Position numbers and translations under genes: made by a program. Shown here in pieces: positions 7,397 through 16,406 of a DNA stretch of 64,000 nucleotides. Numbering within the stretch: position 1 is the stretch's first letter; each line of letters opens with the position of its first letter. The DNA comes from Cyanobium sp. NS01 (lineage in GTDB: Bacteria > Cyanobacteriota > Cyanobacteriia > PCC-6307 > Cyanobiaceae), in the NCBI RefSeq assembly GCF_014280235.1, contig NZ_CP047940.1, positions 372,001 to 436,000 on the forward strand, read 5' to 3'. The notes under the pieces were generated by a model. It was given only the letters and a program-made list of their open reading frames with translations. It did not search any database and had not been told where the DNA came from.

Positions 7397-9895
7397 TTGT
7401 CTGCACCGGGTCTGGCTGCGCCCCTGCCTCCACTGTCGCCCGAGCCCCTCTTGCTGGAGATCGAAGGCATGAAGTGCGGCGGCTGCGTGCGGGCGGTGGA
7501 ACGGCGTCTGCTGGCCCAGCCCGAGGTGCGTCACGCCAGCGTCAGCCTGCTCACCCGCACCGCCTGGGTGGATCTCGAGCCCAGCCCGGCCAGCGCCCGA
7601 GGCCCCCAGGCCAGCGTGTCCGGGCTGCAGGAGGCCCTGGCGGCCCTGGGTTTCGAGGCCCGGCTCCGGGAGGGTTCTGGCCAGGACCTCTCGCTGGCCG
7701 GCCGCAGGCAGCAGCAGGGCTGGTGGAGCCGCTGGCGGCAGCTGCTGGCGGCCCTGGGGCTGCTGCTGCTGTCAGCACTCGGCCATCTGGCTCCCCAGCC
7801 CGGCTCCTATTGGCCCCATGCCGTGGTGGCCAGCCTGGCTCTGGCCGGACCAGGCCGCGGCATCCTCATCGCCGGATCCCGCTCCGCCCTGGCCGGGCTG
7901 CCCTCGATGGACACCCTCGTGGGCCTCGGCGTGATCAGTGCCTACCTGGCCAGCCTGGTGGGCCTGCTCTGGCCGTCCACTGGCCTGCCCTGCTTCTTCA
8001 ACGAGCCTGTGATGCTGCTGGGCTTTGTGCTGCTCGGCCGCTTTCTGGAGGAGCGGGCCCGCTACCGCACCGGTGAGGCCCTCCAGCAACTGGCGGCGCT
8101 TCAGCCCGATACGGCCCTGCTGGTGATCGATGACGGTCCGGCGCGACAGGTCCGTGTCGGGGGCCTGCGCCCCGGCGACCGCATCCGCCTGCTGCCGGGG
8201 GATCGACTGCCCGTCGATGCCACGGTGCTCGAGGGCGAGTCGTCCCTGGATGTGTCCGGGCTCACGGGCGAGCCCCTCCCCCAGATGGTGCAGCCAGGGG
8301 CCGAGCTGGGGGCTGGCTGCCTGAACCTGCAGGGGCCACTGCTGCTGGAGGTGCGCCGCCCGGGATCCGAGAGCGCCGTGGCCCGGATCGTTCAGCTGGT
8401 GGAGCGGGCGATGGCCCGCAAGGCTCCGATCCAGGCGCTGGCCGATCGGGTGGCGGGCCGCTTCACCCTGGTGGTGCTGGCCCTGGCCCTGGCCACGTTC
8501 CTGTTCTGGTGGCAGTGGGGCACCGAGCTCTGGCCCCAGGTGCTGCAGCCCGCCGGCGCGCAGGGCGCCATCCACGCTGTCCACGGTCCCCACGGCCTGC
8601 TGGGCGCGGGGGCCAGCACACCCTTTTCGCTGGCCCTGGAGCTCGCCATCGCCGTGCTGGTGGTGGCTTGTCCCTGCGCTCTGGGCCTGGCCACCCCCAC
8701 GGCCATCGCCGTGGGCACGGGGGTGGCTGCCCGGCGGGGCCTGCTCTTCCGCGGTGGCGATGCGATCGAAACCGCCTCGCGGCTGCGCACGATTCTCTTC
8801 GACAAGACCGGCACCCTCACCCGCGGTCGCCCCCTGGTGAGTGCTGTGCTGGCGCTGGCTCCGGAGCTCCCCGCGCCCGGGCTCCAGGCCGGGTCCGATA
8901 CGCCGCTGGCCGCCGCAGACCAGCTGCTGCAGTGGGCGGCCAGCCTCGAGGCCAGCACCCGTCACCCCCTCGCCTTTGCGCTGCTGCAGCAGGCCGAGAG
9001 GCGCCAGTTGCCCCTGCTTCCGCTGCAGAGCGCAGCCACCTGTGCCGGCTCCGGCGTGGAGGGGGTGATCGCAGGCGTGCGCTTCCGGCTCGGGCGGCTT
9101 GACTGGGTGCTGCCAGGAGCCAGCCAGCCCAGCCTTGCCGAGGCCAGCCAGCGCCGCGACCAGCTAGAGCGGCAGGGGGCCAGCGTGCTGGCCCTGGCCA
9201 GTGGTCAGAGCCTGCTGGGATTGATCGCGGTTGAGGACCCCTGCAGGCCGGAGGCCGCCTCGGTGCTGGCGGCCCTGCGGCAGCGAGGCCTGCGCCTGGG
9301 CCTGTTGAGCGGGGATCGGGCCGAACCGGTGCGACGCCTGGGCGCCAGCCTCGGCCTGGCCCCTCAGGAGCTGGCCTGGCAGCAGACCCCTGAACAGAAA
9401 CTGGCCGCCATCGAGGCCCTGCAGGCCAGCGGCGGCCCGGTGGCGATGGTGGGGGACGGCATCAATGACGCCCCGGCCCTGGCGGCCGCCGACCTGGGGG
9501 TGGCCGTGGGCACAGGCACCAGCGTGGCTCAGGACACGGCGGCCCTGGTGCTGCTGGGGGAGCGGCTCGATGGCATACCGCAGGCCCTGGAGCTGGCCGA
9601 ACGCACCATGGCCAAGGTGCGCCAGAACCTCTGCTGGGCCTTTGGCTACAACTTGATTGTGCTGCCGATCGCCGCCGGTGTGCTGTTGCCGAGCCGGGGG
9701 CTGCTGCTGAACCCTCCCCTGGCGGCCCTGCTGATGGCCCTGAGCTCGATCACGGTGGTGCTGAATGCCCTCCGACTGCAGGCCTGTGCTCCCCCAGGCC
9801 TCCCCTCCGAGGCCGTTGGCCCTGAGGCTGCTGGCCCTGAGGCCGTGGCCGTACCGGGGCCGCAGCTGGAGCGTCCGGCCCCATCGACCCCATGA
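7397..9895 (+). CDS. copper-type P1B ATPase (CtaA/PacS-like)
   Basis: Heavy-metal-transporting P-type ATPase of the membrane. An N-terminal metal-binding domain carries GMKCGGC (about residues 24-30). The actuator TGE is near 289, the intramembrane metal site CPC near 425, the phosphorylation motif DKTGTLT near 468 and GDGINDAP near 685. The CPC site indicates Cu(I). Cyanobacteria have two such pumps, CtaA (import to cytosol) and PacS (export to thylakoid), for plastocyanin and cytochrome oxidase; sequence alone does not tell me which. The start is a TTG; the C-terminus has an odd Pro/Glu/Ala-rich tail. It overlaps tmk by 4 bp (ATGA). Confidence 0.88.
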   Translation: MSAPGLAAPLPPLSPEPLLLEIEGMKCGGCVRAVERRLLAQPEVRHASVSLLTRTAWVDLEPSPASARGPQASVSGLQEALAALGFEARLREGSGQDLSLAGRRQQQGWWSRWRQLLAALGLLLLSALGHLAPQPGSYWPHAVVASLALAGPGRGILIAGSRSALAGLPSMDTLVGLGVISAYLASLVGLLWPSTGLPCFFNEPVMLLGFVLLGRFLEERARYRTGEALQQLAALQPDTALLVIDDGPARQVRVGGLRPGDRIRLLPGDRLPVDATVLEGESSLDVSGLTGEPLPQMVQPGAELGAGCLNLQGPLLLEVRRPGSESAVARIVQLVERAMARKAPIQALADRVAGRFTLVVLALALATFLFWWQWGTELWPQVLQPAGAQGAIHAVHGPHGLLGAGASTPFSLALELAIAVLVVACPCALGLATPTAIAVGTGVAARRGLLFRGGDAIETASRLRTILFDKTGTLTRGRPLVSAVLALAPELPAPGLQAGSDTPLAAADQLLQWAASLEASTRHPLAFALLQQAERRQLPLLPLQSAATCAGSGVEGVIAGVRFRLGRLDWVLPGASQPSLAEASQRRDQLERQGASVLALASGQSLLGLIAVEDPCRPEAASVLAALRQRGLRLGLLSGDRAEPVRRLGASLGLAPQELAWQQTPEQKLAAIEALQASGGPVAMVGDGINDAPALAAADLGVAVGTGTSVAQDTAALVLLGERLDGIPQALELAERTMAKVRQNLCWAFGYNLIVLPIAAGVLLPSRGLLLNPPLAALLMALSSITVVLNALRLQACAPPGLPSEAVGPEAAGPEAVAVPGPQLERPAPSTP

Positions 9896-10539
9896 GCGGC
9901 CCAGGCCGCTTCGTGGTGCTGGAGGGCATCGATGGCTGCGGCAAGAGCACCCAGCTGCAGGCCCTGGCGGGCTGGCTGGAGGGGGAGGGGCGCGGTTGTC
10001 TGCCCGAGGGCCGCAGCCTGCAGGTCACCCGCGAACCGGGCGGCACGCCCCTGGGTCAGGCCCTGCGCCAGCTGCTGCTGCATCCCCCCGGTGAGGCTTC
10101 TCCGGTGAGCACGGCGGAGCTGCTGCTCTACGCGGCCGATCGGGCCCAGCACGTGGAGCAGACGATCAGACCGGCCCTGGCCGCTGGCGACTGGGTGCTC
10201 AGCGATCGTTTCAGCGCCTCCACGGCCGCCTACCAGGGCCATGGCCGCGGCCTGGACCTGGCCCTGATCACGGCGCTGGAGCGGGTGGCCACCGGCGGCC
10301 TGCGGCCCGATCTCACCCTCTGGCTCGATCTGCCCCTGGCGGAGTCGCTGCGGCGCCGGGGGCCACGGCCTGCCGATCGGATCGAGGCGGAGGGTCCCCT
10401 GTTCCTGGAGCGGGTGGCCCGGGGCTTTGCCGAGCAGGCGCGTCAGCCGGGCTGGCGGCGCATCGATGCCGCGGCCCCGCCCCAGCTGGTCACAGAGGCC
10501 TGCTGCCAGGCCCTGCGGGAGCTGGCCACCCCGCCATGA
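9892..10539 (+). CDS. tmk: thymidylate kinase
   Basis: Phosphorylates dTMP to dTDP. The P-loop EGIDGCGKST is at residues 9-18, the substrate-binding VTREPGGTPLGQ at about 45-56 and the DR motif in LSDRFSAST near 105. The length, 215 aa, is normal. It sits in an ATGA-coupled series: the upstream copper ATPase overlaps its start and its own stop overlaps the holB start by 4 bp. The tmk-holB pairing is widespread in bacteria. Confidence 0.95.
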   Translation: MSGPGRFVVLEGIDGCGKSTQLQALAGWLEGEGRGCLPEGRSLQVTREPGGTPLGQALRQLLLHPPGEASPVSTAELLLYAADRAQHVEQTIRPALAAGDWVLSDRFSASTAAYQGHGRGLDLALITALERVATGGLRPDLTLWLDLPLAESLRRRGPRPADRIEAEGPLFLERVARGFAEQARQPGWRRIDAAAPPQLVTEACCQALRELATPP

Positions 10540-11510
10540 ACCACTCGACCGCCACCACCAAGACCAGCCTGTTCGCCGATGTGCAGGGCCAGGAGCGGGC
10601 GGTGGCCCTGCTGGAGGCCGCCCTGGGCCGTGGCCATCTGGCGCCGGCCTACCTGTTCAGTGGGCCCGAAGGGGTGGGCAGGGGCCTGGTGGCGCGGCGC
10701 TTTCTGGAGGGCATGATCGCCGGGCCCGAAGGGGCCGCCGGCGTGCGCCGCCGCCTGGAGGCCGGCAATCATCCCGACCTGCTCTGGGTGGAGCCCACTT
10801 ACCTCGACAAGGGCCAGCTGGTGCCGGCGTCCCAGGCCCTGGAGCGGGGCGTCAGCCGCCGCCAGCCGCCCCAGCTGCGCCTGGAGCAGATCAGGGACCT
10901 CTCCCGCTTCCTGGCCCGCTCTCCCGTGGAGGCCCCGGGCTGCATGGTGGTGCTCAGCTGTGCCGAGGCGATGGCCGAGGCCGCGGCCAATGCCCTGCTC
11001 AAGACCCTGGAGGAACCAGGCCGGGGCCGCCTGGTGCTGCTCAGTGCCGCGCCGGAGCAGCTGCTCAGCACGATCCGCTCGCGCTGCCAGCAGATCCGCT
11101 TCGCTCGCCTGGATGCAGCGGGCCTGGCCAGGGTGCTGGCGGCTGAACCCGAGCCCCCAAGACCCGACTCGGCGGAACTGCTGGAGCTGGCGGCCGGATC
11201 GCCGGGGGCCCTGCTGGCCCACCGGCTGCAGTGGCAGGCCCTGCCGCCGGGGCTGACGGAACGCCTGGCGGCGCTGCCCCACCGCGCCGATCCGCTCGAA
11301 GCCCTGGGGCTGGCCAGGGATCTGAGCGAGGCCCTCGACACTGACCAGCAACTCTGGCTGCTGCAGTGGTGGCAGCTGCTGTTGTGGCGCCAGCGGCATC
11401 AGTCCTGGCCTGTGCAGCGCCTGGAACAGCTGAGACGGCAGCTGGTGGGCCATGTGCAGCCCCGCCTGGCCTGGGAAGTGGCCCTGCTCGAGCTGGCGGA
11501 CGCTGGATGA
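10536..11510 (+). CDS. holB: DNA polymerase III delta' subunit
   Basis: Stator subunit of the clamp loader. It shows the AAA+ fold with NALLKTLEEPG and the sensor-like segment TIRSRCQQIRF. The Walker A site is degraded (GPEGVGRGLVA: no Lys and no Ser/Thr), as expected because delta' does not bind ATP. The Zn-binding Cys cluster of E. coli delta' is absent. It follows tmk with a 4-bp overlap and converges on rpaA with a 12-bp gap. Confidence 0.88.
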   Translation: MNHSTATTKTSLFADVQGQERAVALLEAALGRGHLAPAYLFSGPEGVGRGLVARRFLEGMIAGPEGAAGVRRRLEAGNHPDLLWVEPTYLDKGQLVPASQALERGVSRRQPPQLRLEQIRDLSRFLARSPVEAPGCMVVLSCAEAMAEAAANALLKTLEEPGRGRLVLLSAAPEQLLSTIRSRCQQIRFARLDAAGLARVLAAEPEPPRPDSAELLELAAGSPGALLAHRLQWQALPPGLTERLAALPHRADPLEALGLARDLSEALDTDQQLWLLQWWQLLLWRQRHQSWPVQRLEQLRRQLVGHVQPRLAWEVALLELADAG

Positions 11511-11522
11511 GGGCCTGGGGGC

Positions 11523-12290
<768 letters not shown>

Positions 12291-12661
12291 GGCTGATGAA
12301 AGGCGAAGCAGGGAACAACGGGAGCTGTGATCGCCTTTGGGCCTGGGCCTGGCGGCTCAGAACAGGTCGGCGGCGGCTTCATTGTCCTCGCTGGATTCGT
12401 GGATGGGGCGATCAGCCGCTGGCGGCCCCACCCTTCACGCCGGGGCTATCTGGGTCGTTTCCAGTGCAGGCCTGGGTTCTGGGCCACGATTGGGCCCAGT
12501 CAGGATCGCTTTCTTCAGGATTTCTTAGGAAATCTTCGTTGTAACCCCGGCAGTTGTCTGGCATGCAGGGCGAAACGGTGGTCTCCACAGAGGCTCACGG
12601 CTCGACAACAGGCGAGTCGTTCAGGCGTGGGCGAGCGGCCACCCCAGTTGGCTGAGTCAAG
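12291..12661. promoter_or_regulatory. non-coding region upstream of rpaA, up to tRNA-Asn
   Basis: No credible gene is seen in these 371 bp; reading frames here lack codon bias and start signals. The stretch 12500-12550 is locally A/T-rich and holds a perfect 6-bp inverted repeat (GATTTC, 4 nt, GAAATC at 12519-12534) next to TTGTAAC (12539-12545). The rpaA promoter, on the minus strand, is probably in this part. Confidence 0.5.
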
Positions 12662-12733
12662 CTCCCCGGGCGGGATTCGAACCTGCGACCAATCGGTTAA
12701 CAGCCGACCGCTCTACCACTGAGCTACCGAGGA
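12662..12733 (-). tRNA. tRNA-Asn (GUU)
   Basis: A complete 72-nt cloverleaf on the minus strand. The acceptor arm TCCTCGG pairs with CCGGGGA (one G-U), the D arm has AGCTCAGTGG, the anticodon loop reads CTGTTAAC with anticodon GTT, and the T arm has GGTTCGAATCC. The discriminator base is G and CCA is not encoded. It lies between the ABC ATPase gene and the rpaA upstream region. Confidence 0.96.
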
Positions 12734-12777
12734 AGGCGAACCACCAGGGTTCGGCCGGCGTCACCGGCCCAGAGACC

Positions 12778-13488
12778 TTACCCCTCGGGCTTACCGCCCT
12801 GCAAGGGGCTGCCCAGCCGCTGCGCCAGCTCGTTGCCTGGCTGCCAGGGGCCTGCGTGGCCGCCCTCCATCAAGGCGGCGCCGTCGCAGTAGCGCAGTTC
12901 CTCAAGCCGATGGGTGATCCACAGGGCCGTCAGGCCGCGCCGGGCGTCCTCTGTGAGTCGGCGGATCAGCCCCAGCACCTCCTGCTGGCTGTCGGGATCG
13001 AGCAGGGCGGTGGGCTCATCGAGCAGCAGCAGGTTGGCGCCGCTGGCCAGGGCCGCCGCGATCGCCAGGCGCTGCTTCTGGCCGCCACTGAGGGTGTGAA
13101 TCGGCCGCGCCGCCAGGCCTGGCAGCCCCACGGCCCCAAGCACCTGCTGGAGCCTGGCCTCCCGCTCGGAGCGCTGCAGCCCAGGATCGATCGACAGCAG
13201 CAGCTCACTGCCACAGCTCGGCAGCAGCAACTGGTGATCGGGGTTCTGGAACACCAGGGCTGGACGCGCCAGGCTGGTGATGGCCCCGGAACGGGGTTCG
13301 AGCAGGCCGGCGATCAGCCGCAGCAGGGTGCTCTTGCCACTGCCGTTGCTGCCCACCAGCATCCACAGGCCGGGCCGGGGAATCTGCAGGGCGCAGTGCC
13401 GCAGCGCGGCCTGGCCATTGGGCCAGGAAAAGCTGAGGCGCTCCACCGTGAGCGGCGGCGCCTGGGCTGAAAGCAGGGCTTCAGACAT
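12778..13488 (-). CDS. ABC transporter ATP-binding protein (CbiO/EcfA-like)
   Basis: A single ATPase domain of 236 aa with Walker A GSNGSGKST (about 47-55), a Q-loop in VFQNPDHQLL, signature LSGGQKQR and Walker B LLLLDEPTALLD followed by the H-switch ITHR. The QNPDHQ segment is typical of the cobalt/ECF-type subgroup. No permease or substrate-binding gene is next to it, so its partner is elsewhere or it is one of the soluble ABC proteins of cyanobacteria and plastids. The substrate is unknown. Confidence 0.82.
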   Translation of the reverse strand: MSEALLSAQAPPLTVERLSFSWPNGQAALRHCALQIPRPGLWMLVGSNGSGKSTLLRLIAGLLEPRSGAITSLARPALVFQNPDHQLLLPSCGSELLLSIDPGLQRSEREARLQQVLGAVGLPGLAARPIHTLSGGQKQRLAIAAALASGANLLLLDEPTALLDPDSQQEVLGLIRRLTEDARRGLTALWITHRLEELRYCDGAALMEGGHAGPWQPGNELAQRLGSPLQGGKPEG

Positions 13489-13526
13489 GGCAGCCCTGGG
13501 GCAGGCAAGCGAGCATGGCGCTCTGT

Positions 13527-13790
13527 TCAGCCCTCGAAGCTGAAGCCCGGACGCTTGCCGCTGCTGGCGCTGGCCGACTTCTCATAGACCTGAACCGCCA
13601 CCACCTCGCTGGTCAGCAGGCTCACCTTCTTGTCAGGTTCCTTCTCGCAGGTGAGCTCCAGAATCCTGGGTCCATGGCCTTCAAGGCTCTGGCGCACCGT
13701 GTCGTAGAGGCTCTGGGCATCGGCGAGGTCCTTGCGCTGCACCGCAACGGGCATGGGGCTGAGCTTGATGGAGAGCTCGACGACGTACAT
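13527..13790 (-). CDS. conserved cyanobacterial hypothetical protein next to psbD
   Basis: A small soluble protein of 87 aa starting at MYVVELSIKLSPMPVAVQRK; the frame extends eight codons upstream, but this Met begins the regular fold-like part. It has alternating beta strands and one helix (DAQSLYDTVRQSLEG) and a Ser/Ala-rich tail. I recall similar small proteins in Synechococcus and Prochlorococcus but know no function. It is divergent from psbD and shares its 170-bp upstream region. Confidence 0.65.
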   Translation of the reverse strand: MYVVELSIKLSPMPVAVQRKDLADAQSLYDTVRQSLEGHGPRILELTCEKEPDKKVSLLTSEVVAVQVYEKSASASSGKRPGFSFEG

Positions 13791-13814
13791 GGCTGATGGG
13801 GCACTGTCGACCAC

Positions 13815-13963
13815 TCTGGCCTGTGGCGGCGGGAGGCGCGGCCGAGTGGAGCACCTGAGGGAAGGGGGCTAGGTGGTTGTACCCAAAACCTGCCCCCGTG
13901 AGGCGCAGTTCGGGTCTCCGCCCCTTAGGATTCTGTTGTAACGCTTCATGAAGCACGCTTCTC
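13815..13963. promoter_or_regulatory. psbD upstream region
   Basis: 149 bp between the divergent small gene and psbD. The 3' part (13921-13963) is A/T-richer and contains TTGTAAC (13935-13941), whose complement GTTACAA resembles one half of the RpaB HLR1 box; a second half at the required spacing is not clear. The psbD start has no strong Shine-Dalgarno. Promoter position is inferred. Confidence 0.4.
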
Positions 13964-15019
13964 ATGACGATCGCTGCAGGACGCTTGCCGCAGCGGGGAT
14001 GGTTCGACGTCCTCGATGACTGGCTCAAGCGCGACCGCTTTGTCTTTGTTGGGTGGTCTGGTCTGCTCCTGTTCCCCACGGCCTACCTGGCTCTGGGCGG
14101 CTGGCTCACCGGCACCACCTTCGCCACCTCCTGGTACACCCACGGGATTGCCAGCTCCTATCTCGAGGGCTGCAACTTCCTCACCGCCGCCGTCAGCACC
14201 CCCGCTGACGCCATGGGCCACAGCCTGCTGCTGCTCTGGGGCCCTGAGGCCCAGGGCGACTTCGTGCGCTGGGTGCAGCTCGGCGGCCTCTGGCCGTTCG
14301 TGGCCCTGCACGGTGCCTTCTCCCTGATCGGCTTCATGCTGCGTCAGTTCGAGATCGCCCGCCTGGTGGGCATCCGCCCCTACAACGCCATCGCCTTCTC
14401 GGGCCCGATCGCGGTGTTCGTCAGTGTCTTCCTGATGTACCCCCTGGGCCAGAGCAGCTGGTTCTTTGCACCCAGCTTCGGCGTGGCCGCCATCTTCCGC
14501 TTCCTGCTGTTCCTGCAGGGCTTCCACAACTGGACCCTCAACCCCTTCCACATGATGGGTGTGGCCGGGATCCTGGGCGGTGCCCTGCTCTGTGCCATCC
14601 ACGGCGCCACGGTGGAGAACACCCTGTTCGAGGACGGGGAGCAGTCGAACACCTTCAAGGCGTTCGAGCCCACCCAGGAAGAGGAGACCTACTCGATGGT
14701 GACGGCCAACCGCTTCTGGAGCCAGATCTTCGGGATCGCCTTCTCCAACAAGCGCTGGCTGCACTTCTTCATGCTGTTCGTGCCGGTGATGGGTCTGTGG
14801 ACCAGCAGCATCGGCATCATCGGCCTGGCGCTGAACCTGCGGGCCTACGACTTCGTGTCGCAGGAGATCCGCGCCGCTGAGGACCCCGAGTTCGAGACCT
14901 TCTACACGAAGAACATTCTTCTGAATGAAGGCATCCGCGCCTGGATGGCGCCGGCTGACCAGCCGCATGAAAACTTCGTCTTCCCTGAGGAAGTTCTGCC
15001 CCGCGGTAACGCTCTCTGA
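13964..15019 (+). CDS. psbD: photosystem II reaction centre protein D2, stand-alone copy
   Basis: D2 forms the PSII core with D1 and binds chlorophylls, pheophytin, QA and non-heme iron. The 351-aa sequence is full length. Key residues are present: Tyr159 (the redox-active YD) in FLMYPLGQ, His196 (special-pair ligand), and His213 and His267 (iron ligands). The last codons are not followed by psbC, which normally overlaps psbD in the main operon; instead a terminator-like hairpin and a convergent gene follow. This suggests a psbD2-type extra copy. Confidence 0.96.
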   Translation: MTIAAGRLPQRGWFDVLDDWLKRDRFVFVGWSGLLLFPTAYLALGGWLTGTTFATSWYTHGIASSYLEGCNFLTAAVSTPADAMGHSLLLLWGPEAQGDFVRWVQLGGLWPFVALHGAFSLIGFMLRQFEIARLVGIRPYNAIAFSGPIAVFVSVFLMYPLGQSSWFFAPSFGVAAIFRFLLFLQGFHNWTLNPFHMMGVAGILGGALLCAIHGATVENTLFEDGEQSNTFKAFEPTQEEETYSMVTANRFWSQIFGIAFSNKRWLHFFMLFVPVMGLWTSSIGIIGLALNLRAYDFVSQEIRAAEDPEFETFYTKNILLNEGIRAWMAPADQPHENFVFPEEVLPRGNAL

Positions 15020-15047
15020 GCCTGGTCCGGCCTCGGCCGTTCCAGCA

Positions 15048-15071
15048 GCGTCCCTTCGGGGGCGCCTTTTT
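15048..15071 (+). terminator. probable intrinsic terminator of psbD
   Basis: A short hairpin (GCGTCCC, loop TTC, GGGGGCGC with one bulged G) is followed by CTTTTTC, 28 bp after the psbD stop. It would end a monocistronic psbD message. Confidence 0.7.
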
Positions 15072-15083
15072 CATGGGCAACTG

Positions 15084-16139
15084 TTAGCGGCCAGGATCGC
15101 GAGTGCCAGCGCGGTCTCCCAGGGAGCGGCGAAAGCTCTGCTCGGCAGCCAGCTGGTTCTGGTTGGCTTCGCGCAGAAACGGCGCCAGGGCCGCCAGGCT
15201 CAGCAACCAGTGGTTGAACAGGCTCACGGGCCAGCGCAACGGCCTGGCGAAGTCCACGAACAGCACAACCCGGTAGCCCTCGGTGTCATTCCACACCTGA
15301 TGGTTGTAGGTGTCGTCAAACACCAGGCAGCGGCCCTCCTCCCAGAGATGCAGCTGATCGGCGATGCGGATGCGGCAGCGCTCCCTGGGCTCGGGCACGA
15401 TCAGGGCCAGATGCAGCCGCAGCACTCCCGCCCAGGCGCCGCGGTGGGGGGGGATCTGCTTGTGCGGCGAGAGAATCGAAAAGAAGGCGGTGCTGCAGTG
15501 GGGGATCTGCTCCAGCAGGGCCATGGTCTGGGGGCAGCGACGGGCGTTGTCGCGGCAATCCATGCCCACGCCCTTGAGAAAGAAGGTCTTCCACTGGTCG
15601 TCTTTCTGGATCTTGCCCACCTGGGGCAGGATCTGCTGGAAGTTGGGCATCGCCTCGCGGTGGCGCATCACCTGCTCCAGCTCCTGCCGCACGCCCAGCC
15701 ACTGCCCCTCCACGGTGTCGATCCAGGCGAAGCGGCCGGCATCGAACACCGGCACGTCGCCATGGATGGAGGCCCAGCTCACCAGGCGTTCGAGGGCGTC
15801 ATGCAGGCCGCGCCGCAGCCGCGCTTTGCGGGAGCGCGCCGGGAAGGTCCATTGGCGCCGGCGCCAATGGGTCCAGGGCCTTGGCCCAGGGGCTGCCGCT
15901 CCGCGTTGAGCCGGTCGTGTGTTCCCTGGGCTCGTCTGTCGCACCCGATCGTCCTGCCGCCGCATGTGCCTGCTGGGCACCCTATCGGCGGCTGCCTGAG
16001 CGGTCAGGCCGATTCCGCAGCCATGGCAGGGGGCTGAGCCCTCGTCCTCGCTATGGTTTGACCGTTCTGTCAGCAGTGCCGTGGCCGCCGGTCTTTGGAC
16101 GGGGGGCCGAACACGTCGCCGGCTGGCGTCATCCCCCAA
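15084..16139 (-). CDS. aspartyl/asparaginyl beta-hydroxylase family protein (start uncertain)
   Basis: The C-terminal 250 residues match the Fe(II)/2-oxoglutarate-dependent Asp/Asn hydroxylase fold: SILSPHKQIPPHRG carries the first iron His and FDDTYNHQVWN the second, and an RIADQLHLWEEG strand lies between. Substrates in cyanobacteria are unknown. The first 90 residues (Arg/Pro-rich, low in structure) look non-coding: the conserved part begins near RLRRGLHDALERL, about position 15830. No clear ATG or GTG is found there, so the true start may be unusual or anywhere between 15965 and 15810. A 22-bp palindrome lies in this doubtful part. Confidence 0.75.
   Translation of the reverse strand: MGDDASRRRVRPPVQRPAATALLTERSNHSEDEGSAPCHGCGIGLTAQAAADRVPSRHMRRQDDRVRQTSPGNTRPAQRGAAAPGPRPWTHWRRRQWTFPARSRKARLRRGLHDALERLVSWASIHGDVPVFDAGRFAWIDTVEGQWLGVRQELEQVMRHREAMPNFQQILPQVGKIQKDDQWKTFFLKGVGMDCRDNARRCPQTMALLEQIPHCSTAFFSILSPHKQIPPHRGAWAGVLRLHLALIVPEPRERCRIRIADQLHLWEEGRCLVFDDTYNHQVWNDTEGYRVVLFVDFARPLRWPVSLFNHWLLSLAALAPFLREANQNQLAAEQSFRRSLGDRAGTRDPGR
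15849..15870. promoter_or_regulatory. 22-bp perfect palindrome near the hydroxylase gene start
   Basis: The half-site CCATTGGCGCC is followed directly by its exact complement. It is centred at 15859/15860, in the N-terminal stretch of the hydroxylase frame that shows little coding character. It could be an operator for a dimeric regulator; no matching known box is recalled. Confidence 0.4.
16050..16059 (+). promoter_or_regulatory. candidate -10 region for the porin leader transcript
   Basis: GCTATGGTTT contains a TATGGT hexamer, about 100 bp before the leader ORF. The same ten bases recur upstream of the rRNA operon (48980-48989). No clear -35 is visible. Tentative. Confidence 0.3.
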
Positions 16140-16153
16140 AGGAGGAGGTGCCC

Positions 16154-16207
16154 GTGAGTTCCAGTTGTTTCACCAAGGGTCTGCTGATCGCGGAGAACGC
16201 CGCCTGA
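16154..16207 (+). CDS. candidate 17-codon leader peptide upstream of the porin gene
   Basis: GTG start preceded by a very strong Shine-Dalgarno (AAAGGAGGAGG, 16138-16148), stop TGA at 16205. The product would be (M)SSSCFTKGLLIAENAA. A strong hairpin begins 54 bp after the stop and the porin starts 213 bp after it. The layout resembles a leader peptide with an attenuator, but no run of a single amino acid is present to suggest the signal. The peptide is not one I recognise; it is supported only by the ribosome-binding site and position. Confidence 0.45.
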   Translation: MSSSCFTKGLLIAENAA

Positions 16208-16260
16208 TTACGGCGCCTCAACCCTGATCAAACGGTTCCGCAGCCGCGGACCCGGCGAGA

Positions 16261-16304
16261 GCCCCCACCGTCCAGGTTTGCCTGGGCTGTGGGGGCATCG
16301 TTTT
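16261..16304 (+). terminator. strong hairpin with short T run between leader ORF and porin
   Basis: Outer arms GCCCCCAC (16261-16268) and GTGGGGGC (16289-16296), inner arms TCCAGG and CCTGGG around a TTTG loop, then ATCGTTTTGG. The stem is very stable; the T tract is short. It may act as an attenuator or partial terminator for the porin transcript, or protect an mRNA end. Confidence 0.5.
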
Positions 16305-16406
16305 GGAGCCGTTCGTGGTGGGGCCATTGTGACCGCTGGCACATGGGATGGTGCCAGGGGCCGGGGGGGTGGTCACCATGGCGTTGCGGCGCATTGCGCC
16401 CATTTT

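Noticed and set aside
10665-10695. Degenerate Walker A in holB read as a damaged gene
   Set aside because: Loss of the P-loop Lys and Ser/Thr is normal in delta' subunits, which do not hydrolyse ATP.
12755-12771. GGCCGG/CCGGCC hairpin between the ABC ATPase stop and tRNA-Asn
   Set aside because: Stable but without a T run on either strand, and such GC palindromes are frequent in this DNA; not called as a terminator.
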